Below, piece after piece: positions 26,890-35,943 of a DNA stretch of 64,000 bases. The position numbers were made by a program, and so were the translations under genes. Under the pieces are notes generated by a model. The model did not search any database and was not told the origin of the DNA. It was given only the letters and a program-made list of their open reading frames with translations. Source of the DNA: Sandaracinus sp. (GTDB lineage: Bacteria > Myxococcota_A > Polyangia > Polyangiales > Houyiibacteriaceae); assembly GCA_002699025.1 (NCBI GenBank), contig PABA01000048.1:88324-152323 (forward strand), read 5' to 3'. Numbering within the stretch: position 1 is the stretch's first letter; each line of letters opens with the position of its first letter.

Positions 26890-29800
26890 GTCTCAATCCC
26901 CTGAGCGGGGAACACGGCCTCAGCCGGGAATGGTATCAAAATGATAAGTGTCACCGGACCGATGGTCGTCTCAATCCCCTGAGCGGGGAACGCGGCCTCA
27001 GCCGGTGTTTGATCTCAACACGCTCCGGGTAGTGGCGGAAGACGTCTCAATCCCCTGAGCGGGGAACGCGGCCTCAGCCGCCTCGACAGACCAATGCGAG
27101 TGTACGACTCGCCATACCTGTCTCAATCCCCTGAGCGGGGAACGCGGACTCAGCCGTAGAAGTGTGTTGGGCCAACGACGAGCGCACGGGCTCGTCTCAA
27201 TCCCCTGAGCGGGGAACGCGGCCTCAGCCGTCCCTGACAATGGCAATCAAGACGCCGTGCCAGACACCGGGTCTCAATCCCCTGAGCGGGGAACGCGGCC
27301 TCAGCCGAGATATAATGCACAACGTTGATATCGCCATTCGTCCCGTCTCAATCCCCTGAGCGGGGAACGCGGCCTCAGCCGAAGAAAGGGGACAAGTCAT
27401 GTTCGTCATCGACACGTTGTCTCAATCCCCTGAGCGGGGAACACGGCCTCAGCCGTATACTCCCCTTTCTGTTCCTGGTGGTGAGGTTGTCCAGTCTCAA
27501 TCCCCTGAGCGGGGAACACGGCCTCAGCCGGAGAAAGAGGACGAAGAGATGGTTCGGTTTTATAACAAGTCTCAATCCCCTGAGCGGGGAACACGGCCTC
27601 AGCCGACGGAATGTTATCACGTTGATGTTCCGTATGATCGGATGTCTCAATCCCCTGAGCGGGGAACACGGCCTCAGCCGGAGATGATGCCGGTGGAGGA
27701 GGGCTCGTGAGTGACCTGTCTCAATCCCCTGAGCGGGGAACACGGCCTCAGCCGAAGATCCTTGAGGAATGTGATGTGGTCGTAGACGTCGGGTCTCAAT
27801 CCCCTGAGCGGGGAACACGGCCTCAGCCGTCATTTAACTTTCTCTCTCTCTGAGAATAACGACTCAAGTCTCAATCCCCTGAGCGGGGAACACGGTCTCA
27901 GCCGTACATATGAATTTGACGAAGGCCATCGAGTGTCCCTTGTCTCAATCCCCTGAGCGGGGAACACGGCCTCAGCCGGGAGACAAGATGCGAGTCAATC
28001 TCAGAAATACGGTTATGTCTCAATCCCCTGAGCGGGGAACACGGCCTCAGCCGGCTAGAAGATTTCTGCGCGTTGATCCTCGCGATCATCGCGTCTCAAT
28101 CCCCTGAGCGGGGAACACGGCCTCAGCCGGGCCTCGAGACGCTGTCCAGCGCCGTCGAGGAAGGGTTCGTCTCAATCCCCTGAGCGGGGAACACGGCCTC
28201 AGCCGGGACTGAGATGGGCTGGTGGAGTGCGACAATCCTGGGTGTCTCAATCCCCTGAGCGGGGAACACGGCCTCAGCCGGTGCGAGGACCGCGGCAAGA
28301 AGACCTTCCTTTCCAGCTAGTCTCAATCCCCTGAGCGGGGAACACGGCCTCAGCCGAAGAAGGCATGAAGAAGACGGTGCAGTGGACTCAGCCGGGTCTC
28401 AATCCCCTGAGCGGGGAACACGGCCTCAGCCGTCCATCGACTGGCTGGTCCGCGGCGACGAGCCCCCGGGTCTCAATCTTCTGAGCGGGGAACACGGCCT
28501 CAGCCGAGATATGCACAGCGGGCCTGTTCGAGGCGTCCGGTACCGTCTCAATCCCCTGAGCGGGGAACACGGCCTCAGCCGGTATAGGGAATCCCGCGTG
28601 TCTCGCTCATAGTGGAGACGTCTCAATCCCCTGAGCGGGGAACACGGCCTCAGCCGAGGAGAAAGCCATGAGCATCACGACCATCGCCGGCCTCGTCTCA
28701 ATCCCCTGAGCGGGGAACACGGCCTCAGCCGTGATTCGGGGATTGACAACAGGTATAGGGAATCCCGCGTCTCAATCCCCTGAGCGGGGAACACGGCCTC
28801 AGCCGGAGGAAGAGATCGCCTTGGCATTCGTCGAGGCGGCGAAGTCTCAATCCCCTGAGCGGGGAACACGGCCTCAGCCGAAGGATCACGGCCTGGAAGG
28901 GTGCGTGAAGACGGTCGAGGTCTCAATCCCCTGAGCGGGGAACACGGCATCAGCCGAAAATCCGGCTCCGTGGGCACACCTATCTGGTGTTCGGGTCTCA
29001 ATCCCCTGAGCGGGGAACACGGCCTCAGCCGGCCCTCGCCAGGAGGACGCCAACCTCGGTTGGCCCCAGGTCTCAATCCCCTGAGCGGGGAACACGGCCT
29101 CAGCCGGAAGAGGTGAAACCTTTAAATAGGTGCTTTCTTGTCTCAATCCCCTGAGCGGGGAACACGGCCTCAGCCGTAAGCCACTCGAAAAAATGTGGGG
29201 CCCCGGTGAATCATGTCTCAATCCCCTGAGCGGGGAACACGGCCTCAGCCGGGAGCAACCCGCCATCTTCACGAAGCGCCAATACACGGTGTCTCAATCC
29301 CCTGAGCGGGGAACACGGCCTCAGCCGAGGTCTACACAGGTGTCGTAGAGACTGACACTGAGGCCGCGTCTCAATCCCCTGAGCGGGGAACACGGCCTCA
29401 GCCGCTGATCCAGACGGCGAAGGAGCGGAGCCAGCGCCAGCGGTCTCAATCCCCTGAGCGGGGAACACGGCCTCAGCCGGCGGAGACGTTCCGCCGCGTC
29501 CTCGGGCGGCGCGACATTTGTCTCAATCCCCTGAGCGGGGAACACGGCCTCAGCCGTGACGAGATCGCTGGGATCATGGACGACCCGTTCGTTCGGGTCT
29601 CAATCCCCTGAGCGGGGAACACGGCCTCAGCCGCGGCAACGTCAACCTGGAGCTGCGGCACCCCTCCGAGTGGTCTCAATCCCCTGAGCGGGGAACACGG
29701 CCTCAGCCGCTCAAGGTCCAGCGAATCCTGATGGAAAAGCTGTCGGGGTCTCAATCCCCTGAGCGGGGAACACGGCCTCAGCCGAGCTGAAGATGGAAGC

Positions 29801-30318
29801 GAAGACGAGAGCAGGAGAGAGCTAGTCTCAATCCCCTGAGCGGGGAACACGGCCTCAGCCGTTTCACCGTGGCCGACTGCCAGCGAAGCCTCGCTGACGT
29901 CTGTCTCAATCCCCTGAGCGGGGAACACGGCCTCAGCCGGCTTGTTCCTGGGATGTTGTTATCAGAGAGATAAAGCAATGTCTCAATCCCCTGAGCGGGG
30001 AACACGGCCTCAGCCGTGTCGAGATCAAGTTCAAGCTCCTCTACGACAACGTGTCTCAGTCTCAATCCCCTGAGCGGGGAACACGGCCTCAGCCGATTTG
30101 ATGGCCCTCGACCTTCGTGGTGGGGGCCGGGCGTCTCAATCCCCTGAGCGGGGAACACGGCCTCAGCCGAGAAGGTCGACCTGATCAAGGTCACGGACAG
30201 CGCTTCGTCTCAATCCCCTGAGCGGGGAACACGGCCTCAGCCGGAAATATTTTCATAGTGGTTATCCCCACTCGCTATTACGTCTCAATCCCCTGAGCGG
30301 GGAACACGGCCTCAGCCG
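26890..30318 (-). CRISPR. CRISPR array, 46 repeats and 45 spacers, type III-B associated
   Basis: The 37-nt repeat is GTCTCAATCCCCTGAGC followed by GGGGAACACGGCCTCAGCCG on the plus strand; spacers are 33-42 nt. Repeat starts run from 26890, 26968, 27044, 27120 to 30207 and 30282. The minus strand ends in ATTGAGAC, the usual crRNA 5' handle, and contains a short dyad TCCCC/GGGGA, so transcription is leftwards with the leader on the right beside cas2. Repeat variants cluster at the left (old) end: the second to seventh repeats carry A25G; isolated changes occur in the repeats at 27120, 27868, 28470 and 28920. Many spacers are AT-richer than the host. Confidence 0.98.
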
Positions 30319-30692
30319 ACACCGCCCCAGTATCCCACGATTCCGCCCCCTTGCACCCCCGATCGCGACGCTCCCCCCGAGGAGGGGCGCCTCAGGAGCG
30401 ATACGCGCCCCCGCGGCCCCCGAGATCGCCCAAGATTTCAGCCACTTCCAGCCGCGACGGTCTCGCGTGGCCCACCCGACCCGCCCGGAGCGAACCCCCG
30501 GCCGGCGGAAACCCCTTCGAGTCCGCACACTTGCGCGCCCGCCAGGAACTTCGCCGTCTGCGCTCGCCACGACCAGAAGCCAAGAAATCGCAGCGATCCC
30601 GCAGAGCTGCCCCCGGGCCCACGGCGCGCTGACCCGTCCGACCGCCGCCCATACGACCGATTCGGTTGTCAAAGACCGCCCGCCGCCCACGC
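30319..30692 (-). promoter_or_regulatory. Probable CRISPR leader between cas2 and the array
   Basis: 374 bp without a convincing gene, between the cas2 stop and the newest repeat. Its position follows from the minus-strand orientation of the array. Near the repeat it is C-rich (CCGCCCCAGTATCCCACG). No AT-rich promoter stands out, unusual for a leader, so the promoter may lie further right or the array may be read through from the cas operon, which runs in the same direction. Confidence 0.6.
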
Positions 30693-30986
30693 TCACTCGC
30701 CGTCGATGATCTCGAACGCCGGCGGCACCTCGAGCAGGCCGACGCCGGCGCCGACGTGCTCGATGCGCCGCGCGCAGGCGCCGCAGAGCCGATAGTACCG
30801 GAGGCTGTCGGTCTCCGGGTCGATGCGTCCCTCGAGGTCGCTCCGCAGGCGCAGGTAGGCCGCGCGCCGCAGGACGGTCGCCTCGAAGACGCTCTTCTGC
30901 ACCCGGCGCGCGTCGTCGAGGAGCCGCTTGGCGACGCGGTAGCGCGACCGATCGTCGGTGATGTCGAAGCTGATCAGCGTGTGCAC
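30693..30986 (-). CDS. cas2: CRISPR-associated endonuclease Cas2
   Basis: 97-aa ferredoxin-fold protein with the characteristic N terminus MHTLISFDITDDRSRYRVAK, including the conserved Asp after the first strand, and the later YRLCGACARRIE segment. It forms the Cas1-Cas2 integrase that inserts new spacers at the leader-repeat junction. It is 32 bp downstream of cas1 and the last gene before the leader. Confidence 0.96.
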   Translation of the reverse strand: MHTLISFDITDDRSRYRVAKRLLDDARRVQKSVFEATVLRRAAYLRLRSDLEGRIDPETDSLRYYRLCGACARRIEHVGAGVGLLEVPPAFEIIDGE

Positions 30987-31018
30987 GGGTCCTCCTCGTC
31001 GCGTCGAGCCGGGCGCGT

Positions 31019-32032
31019 TCAGCGCATGGCGTAGGGCGCGTACTCCTCTTCGCCGAGCACGTGGCGCGCGTAACGGCGGACCTGCGCCTCGATCACCTGG
31101 GCCCAGCTCAGGCGCACGCCGCGCGGCTCGTAGGCGAGGCGGCGCTCGAGGCGCCGCTCGAAGAGCGTCACGAGCCAGCGGACAGTCTCGCGACGCAGGA
31201 GGACGGGCTCGCCGGGGCCCACCTCTTCGAAGTCCTCGGTGGTGAAGCTGCGGTGGTTGATGGCGGCGACCACGAGGGCGTCGACGATGGGCACGCGGAA
31301 CTCCTCGACGAGGTCGCAGGCGAGGGAGGGGCGGCCGGCCTGCGTCGCGTGGAGCGTGCCGAGCCAGGGGTCGAGGCCGACGGCGCGCACGGCGCCCTCG
31401 ACGCGGCCGTGGAGGAGCGTGTAGGCGAGCGAGAGGAGGGCGTTGACCGGGTCGAGGGGCGGTCGGCGGCTGCGCCCCTCGAAGCGGAAGGCGTCGTTGC
31501 GGAGCTGGTCGCCGAAGACGCGGAAGTAGGCGGCGGCCCCCGCGCCCTCGCAGCCACGGAGCTCGTCCAGATCCTCGGCGAGCGACGCGCGGATGCGGGC
31601 GGCCCGGAGGGAGCTCCGGGCGACGGCGAGGGCGTGCGTGTCGCCGTGGCGGCGGGCGTGGCGAAGGAGGAAGGCGCGCTGGTTGGCGAGCTTGCCGCGC
31701 ACGATCGTGCGCGCCGTGGCGAGCGCGGCGACGGGGTCGGTGGTCAGGGCGTACTGGCGCAGGCGGAGCCGGGCGTTGGAGGAGGCGCCGCCGACGATGC
31801 GGCCGCGGTAGCGGCCGGTGTGGCTGAGGAGGACGGTGTCGACGCCGCGGTCGACGAGGCTGCCGAGGGCGGCGGGCGTGAGCGTGATGTTGCCGAGGAG
31901 CACGAGGCGCTGGAGATCGCGGAGGCGCACCTCGGCGACGGTCTTCTTGCGCGCTACGACGCGGAGGCGCTCGCCGCTCCGGCGGAGGACGGCGCCCGGG
32001 TGGGTGACGTAGACGGTGCGGCGCTCGCTCAT
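31019..32032 (-). CDS. cas1: CRISPR-associated integrase Cas1
   Basis: 337-aa spacer integrase. The N-terminal beta domain includes TVYVTHPGAVLRRSGERLRV and LVLLGNITLTPAAL. The alpha domain has the metal ligands in order: CEGAGAAAYFRVF (Glu), PWLGTLHATQAGRPSLACDL (His) and VEEFRVPIVDAL (Glu/Asp). The start MSERRTVYV is fixed by the ATGA overlap with the primase gene; a much longer open frame upstream on the same strand is a shadow of that gene. No reverse transcriptase fusion is present. Confidence 0.96.
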   Translation of the reverse strand: MSERRTVYVTHPGAVLRRSGERLRVVARKKTVAEVRLRDLQRLVLLGNITLTPAALGSLVDRGVDTVLLSHTGRYRGRIVGGASSNARLRLRQYALTTDPVAALATARTIVRGKLANQRAFLLRHARRHGDTHALAVARSSLRAARIRASLAEDLDELRGCEGAGAAAYFRVFGDQLRNDAFRFEGRSRRPPLDPVNALLSLAYTLLHGRVEGAVRAVGLDPWLGTLHATQAGRPSLACDLVEEFRVPIVDALVVAAINHRSFTTEDFEEVGPGEPVLLRRETVRWLVTLFERRLERRLAYEPRGVRLSWAQVIEAQVRRYARHVLGEEEYAPYAMR

Positions 32033-33705
32033 GGGGTGGGCTCGGAGGCGCCGTCGGCCGCGCCGTCGGCGGAGGCGGTGGGCGCGGGGCCGTCGCCGGG
32101 AGGGGCCGCGGCGGGGTCGTCGCCCCCCTCCAGGCGACGCAGTCGGGCGTCGAGGGCGCGCACGGCGTCGCCGAGCTCCTCGACGGGCTCGGGCCCGAGC
32201 TCCGCCTGCCCGAGCCAGGGGGCGAAGGCGGCGTGGCGCGGCTCGCCTCGCGGCGCCTCGACGGCGAAGAGGGCCGGAGTCGGGTAGGGCTGGGCGTCCC
32301 GGTGGCGCATGGCGCAGCCGCGGCAGCGGGCGTCGCCCCCGAGGGCGCGGAGGCGCTTGCAGCCGACGGGAGAAGGGAGGCCCCGACGGACGCGGTGGAG
32401 CTCGCGCATGGGGACGCCGGCGGCGACGAGCGCGTCGCGGGCGGTGGTGGGCTCGGGGCCGAGGAGCCCGAGGCTGTAGATCAGGGCGCGGGCTTCGGGG
32501 GCGTCGAGGTGGCGCTCCGCGTAGGCGCGATCGACGAGGGCGCGGAGCTGGGCGCAGCGGGCGAGGACGCGGTCGGCGGCGCCCCGGGCATCGGGCCCTT
32601 CGCCGAGGGCGCGGAGCGCGCTCGCGAGGCTGCGGGGCGTGGAGGCGGCCGGGGGCGCGGGGGCCGCCTCGGAGCGGGCGGAGGGGAGGGGGAGGCTGAG
32701 CATGCGCCGACCGAGGATGGCGTCGGCCTGGGGCGGGTCGACGGGGCGGAGCCGGCGGAGGGCCGCCTCGGGCGATTCGATGGGCTCGAAGCCGTCCGTG
32801 AGCAGGGGGCAGCGGCGGAGCGTGGCCTGGTGGAGGCCGAGGGGGAGCTTGATGAGGGAGGAGAGGCCGCGGCGGCCGGGGGCGTCCTGCTTCGGGAAGA
32901 GCTCGAGGGAGACGTCGGCGGGGGGCGCCCCGGCGACCTCGAGGAGGTGGCGGAGGAGCTGGCGGGCGGCTCGGGCCGGGCGGCGGGGCGCGAAGAAGAG
33001 CCAGAGGTGGAGGCCCTTGCCGCCGCTGTCTTCCGGGAAGAGGGGGAGGCCGAGGCGCGCGCCGGCTTCGAGGAGGCGGGCGGCGTAGGCGCGGAGGACC
33101 GGGTGGCGGACGGGGGAGCCGGGCCCGTGGCCGGCCTCGAGCTCGGCGAGGGCGGAGGCGGAGAGGTCGAGGTCGAAGGCGGCGAAGGAGACGGTGCCGT
33201 CGGGAAAGAGCGGGTACTGGCCGACGGTGTGGCGGCCGGCGAGGTGGTCGAGGGCGACCTGCTCGGTGAAGGGCTCGCGGACCGGGCGGTAGCCGCTCCG
33301 GCGGCGGCGGCGGTCGTGCCATTGGCGGGCGTAGAGGTCCGGGCGCCCGCCGAACCACTGGAGGAAGAGGCGAGCGAGGGCGGTGTCGGGGCGCTCGAGG
33401 GGCGCGCGGCGGAGGTCGAGGGCGTCGGCCTCGGCCTCGGCGGCGTCCTCCTCGGTGGGCGCGCCGGGGGCGTCCGCCAGGAGGGCCCGATCGAGCCGGG
33501 CGGCGTCGTCGGCGGGGAGGGCGGCGCGGAGGGCGCGGGCGGTCTCGAGGTCGCCGGCCTCGACGAAGCGGAGGGCCCAGCGGAGGCGCTCGCGCGGGGT
33601 CGTGGGGGGCCGGGCGGCGTGGGCAGCGCGGAGGGCCTCCAGGTCGGTGGCGGGGAGGGTCTCGGCGGGCGCGGCGGGGGGCTGCGGGGAGTCGGCGTCG
33701 GTCAT
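32029..33705 (-). CDS. CRISPR-associated primase-polymerase (CAPP), AEP superfamily
   Basis: 558-aa archaeo-eukaryotic primase-like protein. Residues about 100-300 form the catalytic core: FAAFDLDLSA with the metal-binding DLD at 178-180, EDSGGKGLHLWLFF at 225-237, and SSLIKLPLGLHQ at 282-293, the three classic AEP motifs. A C-terminal domain has a Cys cluster C449, C461, C464 that could bind zinc or an Fe-S cluster. The first 95 residues are a helical Ala-rich extension. CAPPs are known beside Cas1-Cas2, where they are thought to make or fill in DNA during adaptation. Overlaps at both ends (ATGA) tie it to the TPR gene and cas1. Confidence 0.85.
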   Translation of the reverse strand: MTDADSPQPPAAPAETLPATDLEALRAAHAARPPTTPRERLRWALRFVEAGDLETARALRAALPADDAARLDRALLADAPGAPTEEDAAEAEADALDLRRAPLERPDTALARLFLQWFGGRPDLYARQWHDRRRRRSGYRPVREPFTEQVALDHLAGRHTVGQYPLFPDGTVSFAAFDLDLSASALAELEAGHGPGSPVRHPVLRAYAARLLEAGARLGLPLFPEDSGGKGLHLWLFFAPRRPARAARQLLRHLLEVAGAPPADVSLELFPKQDAPGRRGLSSLIKLPLGLHQATLRRCPLLTDGFEPIESPEAALRRLRPVDPPQADAILGRRMLSLPLPSARSEAAPAPPAASTPRSLASALRALGEGPDARGAADRVLARCAQLRALVDRAYAERHLDAPEARALIYSLGLLGPEPTTARDALVAAGVPMRELHRVRRGLPSPVGCKRLRALGGDARCRGCAMRHRDAQPYPTPALFAVEAPRGEPRHAAFAPWLGQAELGPEPVEELGDAVRALDARLRRLEGGDDPAAAPPGDGPAPTASADGAADGASEPTP

Positions 33706-34928
33706 GCCTGCTCCTCCTGCGGGGGCGAGGAGAGGGGGCGGCGCGCGCGGTCGGGCTCGACCTTGCGGAGGCGGGCGTGGATGCGCTCGGCGGGCTCGTC
33801 CTTGCCGCGCGCCTCGAGCACCGCGGCGAGGCCGCGGAGGGCCGGGGCGTGCTCCTTGGACCAGCGCTTCCGCGCGAAGTCGACGGCCTTGCGGTAGGTG
33901 CGCTCGGCGCGCTTCAGCTCGCCGCGTTCGGCGTGGGCGTCGGCGAGGCGGGTCCAGGTGAGGTGCTTGCCCATGCGGTCCTTCTGGATGGCGGCGTGCC
34001 AGCTCGAGAGGGCGCCCTCGAGGTCGCCGGCTGCGCGCTGGAGGTCGCCGAGGCGGCGCCAGATCCAGGCGGCGCGGCGCTCGGGTCGGGTGTGGGCCTC
34101 GAGCCAGCGGATGGCCTCGGGGAGGTCGCCGCGGGCTTCGGCGACCTCGGAGAGGCGCACGAGGAGGTGGTCGCGGCGGGGCGGGCCCTTGGCGTCGAGG
34201 GCGAGGCGGAAGGCGCGCTCGGCGTGGTCGAGCTCGCCGTTCGCGAGGCAGGCGCGGCCGGCGAGGTCGAGGCGGTGCATGGGGTCGAGGTGGTCGTGGG
34301 GGGCGTCGGCCCGCTGGCAGGCGAAGGCGAGGCGGCGGGCGAGCTTCACCCGGCCCAGGCGCAGGGCGGAGCGGCCGGCGGCGTAGAGGGCCTTGGCGTG
34401 GGTCTTCCGGAGGTCGCCGCGCTCGCGGAGGGGCGCGGGGAGGGCGCGGTAGGCGGTGATGGCGGCGAGGAAGGCGCGGAGGGCGACCTTGTCGTGGGCG
34501 CTCTCCACCTGGGCCTCGAAGACGCCGAGGCGGTAGAGGTCCTTGACGCTCTGCGGGTCGAGCTCGAGGGCCTCGGCGACCCAGCGGCGGAAGCCGTCGC
34601 GGGCCTCCTCGAGGGAGAAGGCCTGGTCGGGGTCGCGGGGGCGGCGGCGGACGAGGGCGGCCTCGTAGTGGACGTAGGCGAGGGCCGAGGCGCGGCGCCA
34701 GGTGGGGGCGAGCTGGAAGGTGGCGCGCCAGAGGTCGGCGGCGTCGCGGTAGCGGGCGAGGCGGCCGAGGGCGAAGGCGACCTCGTCGGCGAGGGGGAGC
34801 CAGGCGGGGTCGAGGGGCTCGGGGAGGAGGGGGGCGAGGGCGGCGATGGCGGGCCAGTCGCAGCGCTTCTTGGCGTCGCGGGCGGCGAGGAGGTGGAGGC
34901 GGGGGGATTCGGGGGCGGGGTGCTGCAT
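33702..34928 (-). CDS. TPR-repeat protein of the CRISPR adaptation module
   Basis: 408-aa helical-repeat protein without catalytic motifs. Repeated TPR-like units occur throughout, for example GELDHAERAFRLALDAKG, GDLPEAIRWLEAHTRPE, GDLEGALSSWHAAI and GELKRAERTYRKAVDFARK. No CHAT protease domain follows, unlike the TPR-CHAT proteins of type III-E. It is the first gene of the TPR-CAPP-cas1-cas2 cluster and overlaps the CAPP gene by 4 nt, so it is likely a scaffold for the primase or integrase. Confidence 0.75.
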   Translation of the reverse strand: MQHPAPESPRLHLLAARDAKKRCDWPAIAALAPLLPEPLDPAWLPLADEVAFALGRLARYRDAADLWRATFQLAPTWRRASALAYVHYEAALVRRRPRDPDQAFSLEEARDGFRRWVAEALELDPQSVKDLYRLGVFEAQVESAHDKVALRAFLAAITAYRALPAPLRERGDLRKTHAKALYAAGRSALRLGRVKLARRLAFACQRADAPHDHLDPMHRLDLAGRACLANGELDHAERAFRLALDAKGPPRRDHLLVRLSEVAEARGDLPEAIRWLEAHTRPERRAAWIWRRLGDLQRAAGDLEGALSSWHAAIQKDRMGKHLTWTRLADAHAERGELKRAERTYRKAVDFARKRWSKEHAPALRGLAAVLEARGKDEPAERIHARLRKVEPDRARRPLSSPPQEEQA

Positions 34929-35022
34929 GGCGCGTCGTCCTTCGGAGGAGGGACGCGCGCGGGGCGGCGGATCTGACGGCTGGGCGCGGTTGGGGGCGCG
35001 GTCGGGGACGAGCGCGGCGCGT

Positions 35023-35943
35023 TCAGTCGGCGCTCAGGCTGACGTCGAAGGCGCCGAGGCCGAGGGCCGTGCCCTTGCCGAGGCCGAAGGGGCGGGCGGC
35101 GTGGAGGAGGGCGGCGAGGGGCGCGACCTCGCCGCGGAGGAGGGCGCCGCCGAGGCTGCCGTGGACGGGGTGGCGGCGGCGCTGGCGGGCCGAGTAGCGC
35201 TTCTCTCGGAAGGGGCTCCACTGGCCGTCGACGAGCTCGAGGTCGCGGGTGAGGCGCTCGGCGAGCTCGACGAGGTGGACCTCGGCGGGGGGCTCGCCGT
35301 AGGCGGCCTGGAGGGCGGCGAGGCGACGGGCGGCGGCGAGGGCGAGATCGTAGGGGCGGGGACGCTCGAGGAGGGCGCCGTCGCGGCGGAGGACGAGGGG
35401 GGTGTGCGTGGCGAAGCGGAGGACCCGGGGGGTCGGCGGGGCCTGGAGGGGGGCGACCGTCTCGCGGAGGGGGAGGTCGGTGAGGGCGCCGTCGACGAGG
35501 AGCGGGCGGCCGGCAGAGCGGAGGGCCTCGACGCGGACGCGCTGGCGTTCGCGGCCGAAGTCGAGCTCCGGGAGCTGGGTCGTGAGGGCCTCGAGGAGCG
35601 CGGTGAGGGAGGTGGGGTCGCGGTGGAGGGCGACGAGCTCGAAGCGGAGGGGGGCGCCCGGGGAGAGGTGGCGGCGGCGGGCGGCGACGGAGGGGGGACG
35701 GAGGGCGAGGGGCGGGACGTCGGCGACGGGGAGCCAGGCGGGGAGCGGGGCGTGGTGGGGGCGGAGCCAGCGGGCGGCGGAGGGGCTCTCGGCGTGGGTC
35801 TCGGCGGCGTCGCGGTGGCGGAGGGCCTGACCGAGGGCGCCGTGGAAGGTGGAGCCGAGCCAGCCGGGGAGCTCGAGCGGGGTGGCGGCGCGGAGGGTGA
35901 GGGCAAGGCGGACGAAGGGGGGCGGGGTGAAGGGGAGGCTCAC
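35023..35943 (-). CDS. cas6: Cas6-family crRNA-processing endoribonuclease
   Basis: 306-aa RAMP protein. The N-terminal TPLELPGWLGSTFHGALGQA segment and the C-terminal glycine-rich loop PFGLGKGTALGLGAF are typical of Cas6-type repeat endonucleases. It should cut array transcripts within the 37-nt repeat, leaving an 8-nt handle. Start GTG at 35943 overlaps the cmr6 stop in GTGA; a longer upstream frame is a shadow of cmr6. The catalytic His, often near the N terminus, could be that of GSTFHGAL. It is the last gene of the interference cluster, 94 bp before the TPR gene. Confidence 0.85.
   Translation of the reverse strand: MSLPFTPPPFVRLALTLRAATPLELPGWLGSTFHGALGQALRHRDAAETHAESPSAARWLRPHHAPLPAWLPVADVPPLALRPPSVAARRRHLSPGAPLRFELVALHRDPTSLTALLEALTTQLPELDFGRERQRVRVEALRSAGRPLLVDGALTDLPLRETVAPLQAPPTPRVLRFATHTPLVLRRDGALLERPRPYDLALAAARRLAALQAAYGEPPAEVHLVELAERLTRDLELVDGQWSPFREKRYSARQRRRHPVHGSLGGALLRGEVAPLAALLHAARPFGLGKGTALGLGAFDVSLSAD

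Noticed and set aside
26890..30318. Open frames running through the CRISPR array with repeated peptide units
   Set aside because: They simply translate the 37-nt repeats and spacers in several frames; not genes.
31019..33705. Reverse transcriptase linked to Cas1
   Set aside because: The neighbour is an AEP primase (DLD, SGGKGLHLW, KLPLGLH); no YxDD motif is present.
33702..34928. TPR-CHAT (Csx29-like) protease of type III-E
   Set aside because: No CHAT caspase-like domain or catalytic His/Cys follows the TPR repeats, and the locus has separate cmr genes.
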